From JACJXF01 sp964349045 (GTDB taxonomy: Bacteria; Bacteroidota; Bacteroidia; Bacteroidales; GCA-2748055), in assembly GCA_964349045.1 (NCBI GenBank), contig CAYGFI010000009.1, forward strand, positions 1 to 64,000: DNA of 64,000 bases. The letters are read 5' to 3'. How positions within the stretch are numbered: the first letter of the stretch is position 1; the number at the start of each line of letters is the position of its first letter. The notes beneath the pieces are model-generated. The model worked only from the letters and a program-made list of their open reading frames with translations, had not been told where the DNA came from and searched no databases. The position numbers were made by a program, and so were the translations under genes. This document shows, piece after piece, positions 44,244 through 53,059 of the stretch.

Positions 44244-44594
44244 TCAGATTAGTTTATTGGTGGCAGTATCAGGGAAGATGACCCATGGCTTGAAAGTTTT
44301 AGCTTCTTCGAAGTCTAGAATTGCAAAAGAAATTATAATTACTATATCACCCACAGCTACTCTTCTGGCAGCAGGGCCATTCAGACAGATATCACCCTCA
44401 CCTCGTTCACCAGTAATAACATAGGTCTCAAACCTTTCGCCATTGTTGATATCGAGAACCTGGACTTTTTCTCCTTCAACAAGCCTGGCAGCTTCCATCA
44501 GGTTCAGATCAATGGTTATACTTCCAACATAGTGCAGATTCGACTCTGTAATAGTAACCCTGTGAATTTTCGATTTTAATATTTCAATTTTCAT
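44244..44594 (-). CDS. panD: Aspartate 1-decarboxylase proenzyme
   Basis: Pyruvoyl enzyme making beta-alanine for pantothenate and CoA. Start at ATG 44594 gives 116 residues beginning MKIEILKSKIHRVTITE; a TTG three codons earlier is rejected. Self-cleavage occurs at Gly24-Ser25 in HYVGSITID, exactly at the standard position. NGERFETYVI and NGPAAR loops are intact. The gene follows panC by 11 bases. Confidence 0.96.
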   Translation of the reverse strand: MKIEILKSKIHRVTITESNLHYVGSITIDLNLMEAARLVEGEKVQVLDINNGERFETYVITGERGEGDICLNGPAARRVAVGDIVIIISFAILDFEEAKTFKPWVIFPDTATNKLI

Positions 44595-44605
44595 AGTGTG
44601 CAAAT

Positions 44606-45451
44606 TTAATCAAATTTAATATTATCGATCAATCTTACTTTTCCGATTTTCACAGCCACACAACCTTGTTTATCTCCGGGCTGGCTCCATTTTTCAGAAG
44701 GCATAAGAGTAAGACTATCAACAATTTGAAAATACTCCAACTGTAAAAGAGGAACATTATTTATTTCTTTTATAACCCATTCAGTAAGTTTATCAATTTC
44801 GAGGGATTTGGCCATTTCCTTCGATTTAAACAGTATTTGGGAAATATTTGCAGCGTGGATTCTTTCTTCGGGTGACAGCAGAATATTCCGGGAACTCATC
44901 GCCAGGCCATCGTTTTCTCTGATTATGGGACATGAAATAATTTCAATATCTGAATTCATCATTTTTACCAGTTGTCGGATAATTGCAAGTTGCTGAAAGT
45001 CTTTTTGCCCAAAAAAGGCTTTATGAGGTTGTATAATATCAAAAAGTTTGCTAACCACCTGAGCAACACCATTAAAATGTCCCTGGCGGAATGCTCCTTC
45101 CATTACTTTATCAAGATTACTGAAATCGAATTTCCGTACATCGGGTTCGGGGTATATATCATTGACTTCGGGTGTAAAAACAGCATAGGTTTTTCCCTGT
45201 TCAGAAATAAGGGAGAGATCTTTTTCCAGATCCCGGGGATAATTTCGTAAATCGTTCGGATCGTTAAATTGCGTGGGATTAACGAAAATGCTTACAATTA
45301 CATAATCGGAAATCTTTGCAGCAGTATCAATAAGTGAAAGATGGCCCTGGTGCAGCGCCCCCATAGTCGGGGCAAAACCAATCACTCCCCCTTTAATACC
45401 AAGCTTTGAACGGTGCAGCTTCAGATTTGCCTTTGTTTTAATAAGTTCCAT
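44606..45451 (-). CDS. panC: Pantothenate synthetase
   Basis: Joins pantoate and beta-alanine using ATP. The 281-residue chain has all signature segments: PTMGALHQGHLSLI (HIGH-like), VSIFVNPTQFNDPNDL, FFGQKDFQQLAIIRQLV and MSSRNILLSPEER. The next gene panD makes its beta-alanine, so the pair covers the last steps of pantothenate synthesis. Divergent from the short glycogen-synthase-like gene with promoters facing away. Confidence 0.97.
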   Translation of the reverse strand: MELIKTKANLKLHRSKLGIKGGVIGFAPTMGALHQGHLSLIDTAAKISDYVIVSIFVNPTQFNDPNDLRNYPRDLEKDLSLISEQGKTYAVFTPEVNDIYPEPDVRKFDFSNLDKVMEGAFRQGHFNGVAQVVSKLFDIIQPHKAFFGQKDFQQLAIIRQLVKMMNSDIEIISCPIIRENDGLAMSSRNILLSPEERIHAANISQILFKSKEMAKSLEIDKLTEWVIKEINNVPLLQLEYFQIVDSLTLMPSEKWSQPGDKQGCVAVKIGKVRLIDNIKFD

Positions 45452-45469
45452 TCAAAAAGTAATAGCTTG

Positions 45470-45477
45470 CAAAAATA
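45470..45477 (-). promoter_or_regulatory. Candidate -7 promoter element for panC
   Basis: TATTTTTG on the minus strand, 19 bases upstream of the panC ATG, fits TAnnTTTG. Confidence 0.45.
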
Positions 45478-45575
45478 GAAATTAAAAAAACGAAAAATCA
45501 ACAAAACAGGAACCAATTACTTAAATGGGTTAAAAACAGTGAATATTTTGCATTACTGCGTCTAAATTTTTTTCG

Positions 45576-45583
45576 TATCTTTG
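45576..45583 (+). promoter_or_regulatory. Candidate -7 promoter element for the GT5-DUF4270-glmS unit
   Basis: TATCTTTG fits TAnnTTTG, 29 bases before the ATG at 45613. A TTTG at 45547-45550 is 25 bases upstream, slightly too far for a consensus -33. Confidence 0.5.
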
Positions 45584-45612
45584 TATGTTTTTAAAAACCA
45601 ATCAGGTTTATA

Positions 45613-46431
45613 ATGGAAAACGTCAAAGTTTTATTCATTTCCCAGGAAATCACACCTTATTTACCGGAATCTGAAATGTCTCTCATAGGGAGGTATTTAC
45701 CTCAGGGTATTCAGGAGAAAGGCCGGGAGATCCGGACTTTTATGCCTCGGTTTGGAAATATCAATGAACGTCGTAACCAGCTTCACGAAGTTATACGTCT
45801 TTCTGGTATGAATCTTATCATTGACGACACCGATCACCCACTCATTATAAAGGTTGCATCCATTCAGTCAGCCCGTATGCAGGTTTATTTCATAGACAAT
45901 GAAGATTATTTTACACGGAAATTTGTTTTAAAAGACACTAAAAACAAATTTTACAAGGACAATGATGAAAGAATGATATTTTTTGCCCGTGGAGTTATCG
46001 AGACAGTTAAGAAACTTCGGTGGTCACCTGATATTATTCATTGTCAGGGTTGGTTTACAAGTCTGGTTCCATTATACATTAAGAAATCATACAGCGAGGA
46101 CCCGCTGTTTATGAACTCAAAACTTATCTTTTCTGCTTATAACGACGATTTTAACGATACCATGGATGACAATTTCGTTCGTAAGGTAAAATATGAAGGG
46201 ATTAGTGATTCTGTAATTTCTTCGCTGAAAAAACCGACTTTTGAAAATCTGGCAAGATTAGCTTTTAAATATTCTGATGGGATTATTATGGGGAGCAAGG
46301 ACCTTCCGTCTGAAATTGAGCCTATCCTTAAGGAGATTAAAGTACCCGTATTAAAATATCAGGATCCGGAAGACTATATTGATACATATTCCGTTTTCTA
46401 CGATACAATATTAACCGCAGCGAAGAAATGA
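45613..46431 (+). CDS. Short glycogen/starch-synthase-like protein (GT5 N-domain only)
   Basis: A 272-residue protein equivalent to the N-terminal Rossmann half of GT5 glycogen synthases (normally about 480 residues). It opens KVLFISQEITPYLPES, where GT5 enzymes have the KxGGL substrate loop; that loop is not present. FMPRFGNINERRNQLHEVIR and DIIHCQGWFTSLVPLYIKK follow the family. The C-terminal ADP-glucose-binding half is absent, so glycogen synthesis is doubtful. This short form next to panC and before DUF4270-glmS is an arrangement I recall from other Bacteroidota. Its stop overlaps the next ATG by 4 bases. Confidence 0.8.
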   Translation: MENVKVLFISQEITPYLPESEMSLIGRYLPQGIQEKGREIRTFMPRFGNINERRNQLHEVIRLSGMNLIIDDTDHPLIIKVASIQSARMQVYFIDNEDYFTRKFVLKDTKNKFYKDNDERMIFFARGVIETVKKLRWSPDIIHCQGWFTSLVPLYIKKSYSEDPLFMNSKLIFSAYNDDFNDTMDDNFVRKVKYEGISDSVISSLKKPTFENLARLAFKYSDGIIMGSKDLPSEIEPILKEIKVPVLKYQDPEDYIDTYSVFYDTILTAAKK

Positions 46432-47744
46432 GAATGTTTTGGAACCCTCTTGCCGGACAAACAAAGATCACAGGAAGATTTATTTACGGCATCGGAATTG
46501 CTTTCAGTTTGTTTTTACTCATCAGCGGTTGTTCTAAAGACCCGGATAATATAGGGAGAGACTTACTTCCATCTTCTGACGATATAGTAGTAAAGATAGA
46601 TTCCTTAACACGTATCGCGTCTTACACAATCAGTGGAAAAAGAATCCTTTCCTCGGCAAATGAATTATATATTCTTGGAAGTCTGAAAGATAGTATTTTC
46701 GGATACAGTTCGGCATCTATTCTCACGCAGTTTCATCCGAAAATACTTATTTCTGCGGATTCTTTGCGGACGGTTGATTCGCTTATTCTCTATCTTTCTC
46801 CGGCCGGTCATTATGGCGATACTCTCAGCCCGATGACACTTAGAGTTTTCGAGCTAAATCAAAAAATGGCGCTGGATACTAATTATTTCTCCGATATTGA
46901 TCCTGCTGAATATTACGATCCCTCTGTCGAGCTGGCTCAAAGGACTTTTACTTCAGGAGATTCCATAATCCGTATTAAAATTACGGATCCTGGTTTTATA
47001 AATAAGTTTGAAACGCTTCCTGATTCGGTATTTAAGGATCTTTCAGATTTTAGAGATCAGTTTTATGGGTTATACCTAAGTGTGGATCAGGTATCAGAGA
47101 AAGGCAGTTATGCTTATTTGAATATGTCGTCTCTGGATACAAGACTTACATTATTTTATAATGGGGATACAATAAGCTATGGATATGAGATGTCGTTTAC
47201 ATCTATAGCAGCCAAAGCAAATGTATTTTCTCACAATTACACAGGATTTCCGGTAGCTGCCAATCTGAATTTACCTGGGGCCGGCGACAGCTTAATGTAT
47301 ATCGAAGGATTAGCAGGAACCAGTGGTATGATCAGTTTTCCTGAGCTTAATAGCTGGAAATTAAAAGGACTTATTACCATTAATAAAGCAGAGCTGATAC
47401 TCCCTGTTGATACATTAATTTATCCTTCACTATCAAAGGATGATTTTCCACCGAAATTATTACTCTTTTCCCTGGGGAATGATGAATCCTACAATTACCT
47501 GTTCGATTACCGTATTGATGAGTCAGGGAGTTATTATGACGGAAACTATAATAAGTCAAAAAACGCTTATGTTTTCAATATAGGGCTGCATCTTCAATCT
47601 TTTATTAGTGGTAAAATTGATAATTCCGACCTGGTTCTTGTTTCACGAAAAAGCAATAGCGCGGCGAATCGTGTTATACTCAAAGGAGCTACCTCATCGT
47701 TATCGCCGGTAAAATTAAAGATAATTTACACAGAACTCTTTTAA
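46428..47744 (+). CDS. DUF4270 lipoprotein
   Basis: A 438-residue lipoprotein of the DUF4270 family, found in Bacteroidota and of unknown role. Signal peptide with helix GIGIAFSLFLLIS and lipobox ISGC (Cys35). The mature N-terminus DPDNIGRDLLPSSDDI is the family signature. The rest is beta-rich. Translation is coupled to the GT5-like gene by an ATGA overlap, and glmS starts 3 bases after its stop. Confidence 0.88.
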   Translation: MRMFWNPLAGQTKITGRFIYGIGIAFSLFLLISGCSKDPDNIGRDLLPSSDDIVVKIDSLTRIASYTISGKRILSSANELYILGSLKDSIFGYSSASILTQFHPKILISADSLRTVDSLILYLSPAGHYGDTLSPMTLRVFELNQKMALDTNYFSDIDPAEYYDPSVELAQRTFTSGDSIIRIKITDPGFINKFETLPDSVFKDLSDFRDQFYGLYLSVDQVSEKGSYAYLNMSSLDTRLTLFYNGDTISYGYEMSFTSIAAKANVFSHNYTGFPVAANLNLPGAGDSLMYIEGLAGTSGMISFPELNSWKLKGLITINKAELILPVDTLIYPSLSKDDFPPKLLLFSLGNDESYNYLFDYRIDESGSYYDGNYNKSKNAYVFNIGLHLQSFISGKIDNSDLVLVSRKSNSAANRVILKGATSSLSPVKLKIIYTELF

Positions 47745-47746
47745 AT

Positions 47747-49582
47747 ATGTGTGGGATAGTTGGTTATATCGGTTACAGGAATGCATATCCGATTCTTTTG
47801 AAAGGCTTAAAAAGACTCGAGTACAGGGGATATGATTCAGCAGGTATTGCACTGATGAATAGTCATATTAAAATTTTTAAGCGTAAGGGAAAAGTAGCTG
47901 ATCTTGAGAATTTTGTTGATTCGGGTGATGTTACCGGAACTTTGGGAATGGGTCATACCCGTTGGGCTACCCATGGTGAACCCAATGATGTTAATGCACA
48001 TCCGCACGCCTCGATGAACGGAATTTTTACGATTATACACAACGGGATTATTGAAAACTACGGTATTCTGAAAACTAAACTTATCGACCGGGGTTATAGT
48101 TTCCAGAGTGAAACAGATACCGAAGTGCTGGCCAACCTGATTGAATATATTTATATAAAAGGAAAAGTTAACGCTGAGCTTGCTGTAAGGCTAGCTCTTA
48201 CAAAAGTTATTGGAGCCTATGGTCTGGTTGTAATGTGCAGCAAGGAACCTGATAAGTTGATAGCTGCCCGTAAAAGCAGCCCTCTGGTTCTGGGAATCGG
48301 TGAAGGAGAGTATTTTATTGCTTCAGATGCTACTCCGATTATCGAATATACCGATCGCGTAATTTATTTGAATAATGAAGATGTGGCAATTATCAGTCGT
48401 GATGAACTGGTTTTAAAAACCATCAGAAACGACACTCTTACGCCTAAAATTCAAAGAATTGATTTAGATATCAGTGAGATTGAAAAGGGTGGTTACCGTC
48501 ACTTCATGTTAAAGGAAATTTTCGAACAACCGCGTTCCATTCTCGATACGTTCAGGGGAAGGCTTTCACAGGATAAAACTTCCCTTCACCTGGGAGGTCT
48601 GTTTAGTGTTGAAGACAAGCTGATCAATGCTAAACGGATTGTAATTATCGGATGCGGGACTTCATGGCACGCCGGGATGGTGGGTGAATATCTCTTTGAA
48701 GATATTGCCAGGATTTCTGTAGAAGTTGAATATGCTTCGGAATTCAGGTACCGCAATCCCCTGATAGATAAAGATGACATAGTCATTGCCATTAGCCAGA
48801 GCGGTGAAACAGCCGATACATTGGCAGCTATTCAGCTGGCGAAGGACCGTGGGGCGTTGGTGCTTGGGATTTGTAATGTTGTTGGTTCCAGCATTTCGAG
48901 GGAGACGCATGCAGGAGTCTATATGCATGCCGGCCCTGAGATCGGTGTAGCTTCTACCAAAGCTTTTACAGCGCAGGTAACCGTTCTTGCGATGATGGCA
49001 GCGATGATTGGTTATAAAAAAGGGGCGCTTGAAATATCACGTTATCATGCACTTATTGAGGAATTATATAGTATTCCCGATAAAATTGAAAAAATACTCC
49101 AGCACGATGAAAAGTTTAAACACATCGCAGAACAGTACCAGCATGCCACCAACTTTCTTTATTTAGGCCGGGGCTATTCCTTTCCGGTTGCTTTGGAAGG
49201 AGCGCTTAAGCTGAAGGAAATATCGTATATTCATGCAGAAGGTTATCCTGCTGCAGAGATGAAGCATGGACCTATTGCATTGATCGACCGCAACATGCCG
49301 GTAGTTGTAATTGCCACTAATGATAAATCGTACGAAAAAATCGTCAGCAATATACAGGAAGTTAAAGCCCGGAACGGTATCGTGATTGCTATTGTTTCTG
49401 AAGGAGATAAAACAATTAAAGGTATGGCCGACCATGTTCTGGAAATTCCGGAGGCAATGGAGGAACTTACTTCACTTCTTTCGGTTATCCCGCTGCAGTT
49501 AATAGCTTACCATATTGCGGTACTCAGGGGTTGTAATGTTGATCAGCCAAGAAACCTGGCTAAGTCGGTGACGGTAGAGTAG
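47747..49582 (+). CDS. glmS: Glutamine-fructose-6-phosphate aminotransferase (isomerizing)
   Basis: Makes glucosamine-6-phosphate from fructose-6-phosphate and glutamine, the entry step to UDP-GlcNAc for peptidoglycan, LPS and the sugar-nucleotide genes downstream. Full length at 611 residues. The N-terminal glutaminase begins MCGIVGYIG with nucleophile Cys2, and GHTRWATHG is intact. Two SIS domains follow (CGTSWHAG, SQSGETADT, GRGYSFPVALEGALKLKEIS), ending with the invariant PRNLAKSVTVE. Third gene of its operon; no glmS ribozyme is present. Confidence 0.98.
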   Translation: MCGIVGYIGYRNAYPILLKGLKRLEYRGYDSAGIALMNSHIKIFKRKGKVADLENFVDSGDVTGTLGMGHTRWATHGEPNDVNAHPHASMNGIFTIIHNGIIENYGILKTKLIDRGYSFQSETDTEVLANLIEYIYIKGKVNAELAVRLALTKVIGAYGLVVMCSKEPDKLIAARKSSPLVLGIGEGEYFIASDATPIIEYTDRVIYLNNEDVAIISRDELVLKTIRNDTLTPKIQRIDLDISEIEKGGYRHFMLKEIFEQPRSILDTFRGRLSQDKTSLHLGGLFSVEDKLINAKRIVIIGCGTSWHAGMVGEYLFEDIARISVEVEYASEFRYRNPLIDKDDIVIAISQSGETADTLAAIQLAKDRGALVLGICNVVGSSISRETHAGVYMHAGPEIGVASTKAFTAQVTVLAMMAAMIGYKKGALEISRYHALIEELYSIPDKIEKILQHDEKFKHIAEQYQHATNFLYLGRGYSFPVALEGALKLKEISYIHAEGYPAAEMKHGPIALIDRNMPVVVIATNDKSYEKIVSNIQEVKARNGIVIAIVSEGDKTIKGMADHVLEIPEAMEELTSLLSVIPLQLIAYHIAVLRGCNVDQPRNLAKSVTVE

Positions 49583-49616
49583 CAACGTATTGTAATGAGT
49601 TGCCACTGCAGGAATA

Positions 49617-50669
49617 TTACCTTTTTACGTACTGCTTCTCATAATACTTCCCGTAATCACCCGTAATCACATGCTTCATCCATATTTCATTTCCCAGATA
49701 CCATTCAACAGTTTTAGCAAGACCCTCTTCAAATTGCAGGGAAGGCTCCCAGTTCAGTTCTTTCTGAAGCTTTGAGGAATCTATGGCATAACGAAGATCA
49801 TGTCCTGCACGGTCTTTCACAAATGTAATCAACGATTCAGAGGTGCCGGTTTTACGGTTTAGTTTATTGTCCATGATTTTACAGAGAACACGGATCAGAT
49901 CAATGTTTTTCCATTCGTTAATTCCGCCGATATTATAAGTTTCACCTGTTTTTCCATGATGAAAAATTTCATCAATAGCCCTTGCATGGTCTTCAACAAA
50001 AAGCCAATCGCGAATATTCTCTCCCTTACCATAAACCGGAACAGGCTTCATATTTTTAATATTATTTATGGCCAGAGGGATAAGCTTTTCCGGGAATTGA
50101 TTGGGCCCGTAGTTATTGCTGCAATTGGATATTACCACAGGAAGTTTAAATGTATGATACCAGGCCCGTACCAGGTGGTCTGAACTGGCTTTTGAAGCGG
50201 AATAGGGACTTCGCGGGTCGTACGGACTTGTTTCGGTAAAGAGCCCTTCTTCGCCAAGACTTCCATAAACTTCATCGGTCGAGATATGATAAAAAAGGTT
50301 TTTCTCCGGGTTATCCGTCCAGGTTGCCCGCGCAGCATTCAGAAGGTTAACGGTTCCAATGATGTTGGTAAAAATAAATTCCGTGGGATTGGAAATGGAA
50401 CGGTCAACATGAGATTCAGCAGCAAGGTGAATAACACCCTGAAAGCGATGTTTACTGAACAATTCAGAAATAAAACCTGCATCCACAATATCTCCCTTTA
50501 CAAACTCATAATTGGGTTTTTCTTCTATATCTCTTATGTTTTCGAGGTTTCCGGCATAAGTCAGTTTATCGAGATTGACAATATGATAGTCCGGATATTT
50601 ATTCACAAATAGTCTCACTACATGGGATCCAATAAATCCGGCGCCTCCTGTGATTAGTATTTTTTTCAT
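49617..50669 (-). CDS. rfbB: dTDP-glucose 4,6-dehydratase
   Basis: Short-chain dehydrogenase-fold enzyme that converts dTDP-glucose to the 4-keto-6-deoxy sugar for rhamnose or other deoxysugars. 350 residues, NAD-binding GGAGFIGSHVVR, the RmlB segment AAESHVDRSI, catalytic STDEVYGSLG and YSASKASSDHLVRA (YxxxK). The other rml genes (rfbA, rfbC, rfbD) are not in the window. It is the last gene of the leftward sugar operon, 11 bases after galE. Confidence 0.95.
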   Translation of the reverse strand: MKKILITGGAGFIGSHVVRLFVNKYPDYHIVNLDKLTYAGNLENIRDIEEKPNYEFVKGDIVDAGFISELFSKHRFQGVIHLAAESHVDRSISNPTEFIFTNIIGTVNLLNAARATWTDNPEKNLFYHISTDEVYGSLGEEGLFTETSPYDPRSPYSASKASSDHLVRAWYHTFKLPVVISNCSNNYGPNQFPEKLIPLAINNIKNMKPVPVYGKGENIRDWLFVEDHARAIDEIFHHGKTGETYNIGGINEWKNIDLIRVLCKIMDNKLNRKTGTSESLITFVKDRAGHDLRYAIDSSKLQKELNWEPSLQFEEGLAKTVEWYLGNEIWMKHVITGDYGKYYEKQYVKR

Positions 50670-50680
50670 TTAATCTACGA

Positions 50681-51706
50681 TTATCTATTATGTATATTCT
50701 TTTCCCAGTTCCATGCTGATAAGAGGGTTTCTTCAAGGCCCTTTTCTGCTTTCCATCCCAATTCAGAATTGGCAAAACGGGTATCTGCATAAACTTTTTC
50801 CACATCACCCTCTCTGCGAGGCATGAATTTGTATTTTAATTTTACTCCGCTGGTTTTTTCAAAAGCATTTATTACCTCCAGAACCGAGACTCCCCGGCCG
50901 GTACCAAGATTAAAGATTTCGAATTTTTTCTTATTCTTTTTACTCAGCAGTCGATCAATGGATGTTACATGGGCTTTAGATAGATCCACCACATTGATAT
51001 AATCGCGAATTGCAGATCCGTCGGGAGTATTATAATCGTTACCAAAGACATGGAGCTCGTGGCGAAGGCCAATTGCAGTCTGTGTGATAAATGGTACCAG
51101 GTTATTGGGCACACCAATGGGAAGTTCACCTATCTGAGCCGACGGATGTGCTCCCACAGGATTAAAATAACGGAGGGCAATGATCTGCAATTCCGGATTT
51201 ACAGCTCCGGTATCCCTTAGTATTTCTTCACAGATCTGTTTGGTATTTCCATAAGGGGAGTTGGCCGGTTTAATTGGAGATCTCTCTGTAACCGGCAATT
51301 CATCCGGCTCACCGTAAACGGTGCATGAAGAACTAAAAACGATATTTACAATTTTTCTTTGCTCCATATTATTCAACAGGTGGATCAGGGAATTCAGATT
51401 GTTGTAATAATATTTCAGAGGGATATTTACCGATTCGCCAACGGCTTTATATGCAGCAAAGTGAATAATGGCATCAATTCCCGGGTATTTAATGAAAAGA
51501 GCTGATGTTTCTGCAGAATCTGACAGGTCTGTTTTTTCAAAAAAAGGTCTTTTACCGGTGATTTTTTCTATGCCATCGAGGACGCTTATGTCGGAGTTGG
51601 ATAGATTGTCGGCGATTACCACTTCAAAACCTTCATTCATGAGCTCCACACAAGTATGTGAGCCAATGTATCCGGTTCCACCGGTAACAAGGATTAGTTT
51701 TCGCAT
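50681..51706 (-). CDS. galE: UDP-glucose 4-epimerase
   Basis: Interconverts UDP-glucose and UDP-galactose, or the N-acetyl forms. Start at ATG 51706 gives MRKLILVTGGTGYIGSHTCV and 341 residues; the upstream TTG extension is not family-like. NAD motif GGTGYIGSHT, Ser-Ser-Cys segment SSSCTVYGEPDELPV and YGNTKQICEE (YxxxK) are intact. Located between the UDP-sugar dehydrogenase and rfbB, so it may serve the UDP-HexNAc pool. Confidence 0.95.
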   Translation of the reverse strand: MRKLILVTGGTGYIGSHTCVELMNEGFEVVIADNLSNSDISVLDGIEKITGKRPFFEKTDLSDSAETSALFIKYPGIDAIIHFAAYKAVGESVNIPLKYYYNNLNSLIHLLNNMEQRKIVNIVFSSSCTVYGEPDELPVTERSPIKPANSPYGNTKQICEEILRDTGAVNPELQIIALRYFNPVGAHPSAQIGELPIGVPNNLVPFITQTAIGLRHELHVFGNDYNTPDGSAIRDYINVVDLSKAHVTSIDRLLSKKNKKKFEIFNLGTGRGVSVLEVINAFEKTSGVKLKYKFMPRREGDVEKVYADTRFANSELGWKAEKGLEETLLSAWNWEKNIHNR

Positions 51707-51766
51707 AACGAGAATTTCATTTTCACTTATCAACTCAACTTATAACTTCACTTTTGTCAATTTATT

Positions 51767-53056
51767 TCACAAACTCCAATAAACAAGATGTTTAATTTTA
51801 TCCCTGTAAATTCCTTTAAGATCAGCGAGTAAAGCCGGTTCGCGTACAATCCCCCGGAAATATTTCTCATCTTTTTTCAGGAATTCTTCATGACTTACAG
51901 CGGCTATGATTGCGTCGTACCGTGGTTTTACCGTTTCAGAGAGATCCAGTCCGTATTCATGTTTAACCTCAGAAGGGGAAGCATGAGGGTCGATAACATC
52001 AACATGCAGGCCAAATTGTTTCAGTTCTTTTATCATGTCAACCACTTTTGAATTGCGAATATCACTGACATTTTCCTTAAAGGTAATACCCATAACCAGC
52101 GCCTTGGAATTTTTAAGTTCTTTTCCCAGCGCGATGAGTTTTTGAACAATTTCACGGGCAACATATTCGCCCATGCCATCATTAATCGAGCGGCCGGCAT
52201 TGATGATTTTTGCATGATGTCCGTATTTGGCCGATTTGTAGGTCAGATAATAAGGATCAACACCAATGCAATGTCCTCCCACGAGACCCGGATAGAATTT
52301 CAGGAAATTCCATTTTGTACCGGCGGCTTCAAGGACTTCGTAGGTATTTATGCCCATTTTGGCAAAGATCATGGAAAGTTCGTTCATGAAGGCGATATTA
52401 ATATCGCGTTGCGCATTCTCGATAATTTTGGCGGCCTCAGCCACTTTGATGGAACTGGCGCGGTGCACTCCGGCGGTAATAACAAGTTCGTAAACCTGTG
52501 CAATTTCTTCAGATGATTCTTCATCGCATCCGGACGTCACTTTCATGATTTTGGTGAGGGTATGATTTTTATCTCCGGGATTAATTCGCTCCGGAGAAAA
52601 TCCCACTTTAAAATCTTTAATAAATTTTAAACCTGATTTTTGTTCCAGAATCGGAATGCAGTCCTCTTCGGTGCATCCCGGATAAACTGTAGATTCATAA
52701 ACCACATAATCTCCTTTTTTAAGCGCCTCTCCAACTGTAACAGTGGCTCTTAAGAGAGGTTTTAAATCCGGCTTTTTATGTTCATCGATTGGTGTAGGGA
52801 CAGCAACAATGAAGAATCTGGCATCGCGGAGTTCATCAGGTTGTGCGGTAAAATGTATATTGCAATTATCGAAATCTTCGGATTCCAGTTCATTACTGGG
52901 ATCAATATTTCTTTTCATCAGGTCGATTCTGTCGGGTTTAATATCGAAGCCGATAACCTGAATTTTTTTCGCGAATTCAAGTGCGATAGGGAGACCGACA
53001 TATCCGAGACCGATAACTGCCAGTTTGTGTTTACCTTCCAGGAGTTCTTTGAACAT
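51767..53056 (-). CDS. wbpA: UDP-N-acetylhexosamine 6-dehydrogenase (WbpA/TviB type)
   Basis: Two-step NAD-dependent oxidation of UDP-GlcNAc (or UDP-GalNAc) to the uronic acid. 429 residues, with N-terminal GLGYVGLPIALEFAKK Rossmann motif, VAVPTPID, ESTVYPGCTEED, FKVGFSPERINPGDK, and the catalytic Cys in GHCIGVDPYYLTY. The TviB/WbpA branch is favoured over Ugd by the NPGDK and ESTVYPG wording. Next gene upstream (3 bases) encodes the WbpB-like dehydrogenase that would act on its product. Confidence 0.92.
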   Translation of the reverse strand: MFKELLEGKHKLAVIGLGYVGLPIALEFAKKIQVIGFDIKPDRIDLMKRNIDPSNELESEDFDNCNIHFTAQPDELRDARFFIVAVPTPIDEHKKPDLKPLLRATVTVGEALKKGDYVVYESTVYPGCTEEDCIPILEQKSGLKFIKDFKVGFSPERINPGDKNHTLTKIMKVTSGCDEESSEEIAQVYELVITAGVHRASSIKVAEAAKIIENAQRDINIAFMNELSMIFAKMGINTYEVLEAAGTKWNFLKFYPGLVGGHCIGVDPYYLTYKSAKYGHHAKIINAGRSINDGMGEYVAREIVQKLIALGKELKNSKALVMGITFKENVSDIRNSKVVDMIKELKQFGLHVDVIDPHASPSEVKHEYGLDLSETVKPRYDAIIAAVSHEEFLKKDEKYFRGIVREPALLADLKGIYRDKIKHLVYWSL

Positions 53057-53059
53057 GGT

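Noticed and set aside
45613..46431. Functional glycogen synthase
   Set aside because: The C-terminal catalytic half and the KxGGL loop are absent.
49582..49603. GCAAC/GTTGC stem as a terminator between glmS and rfbB
   Set aside because: Five base pairs with a 12-base loop and no T-tract; too weak to support.
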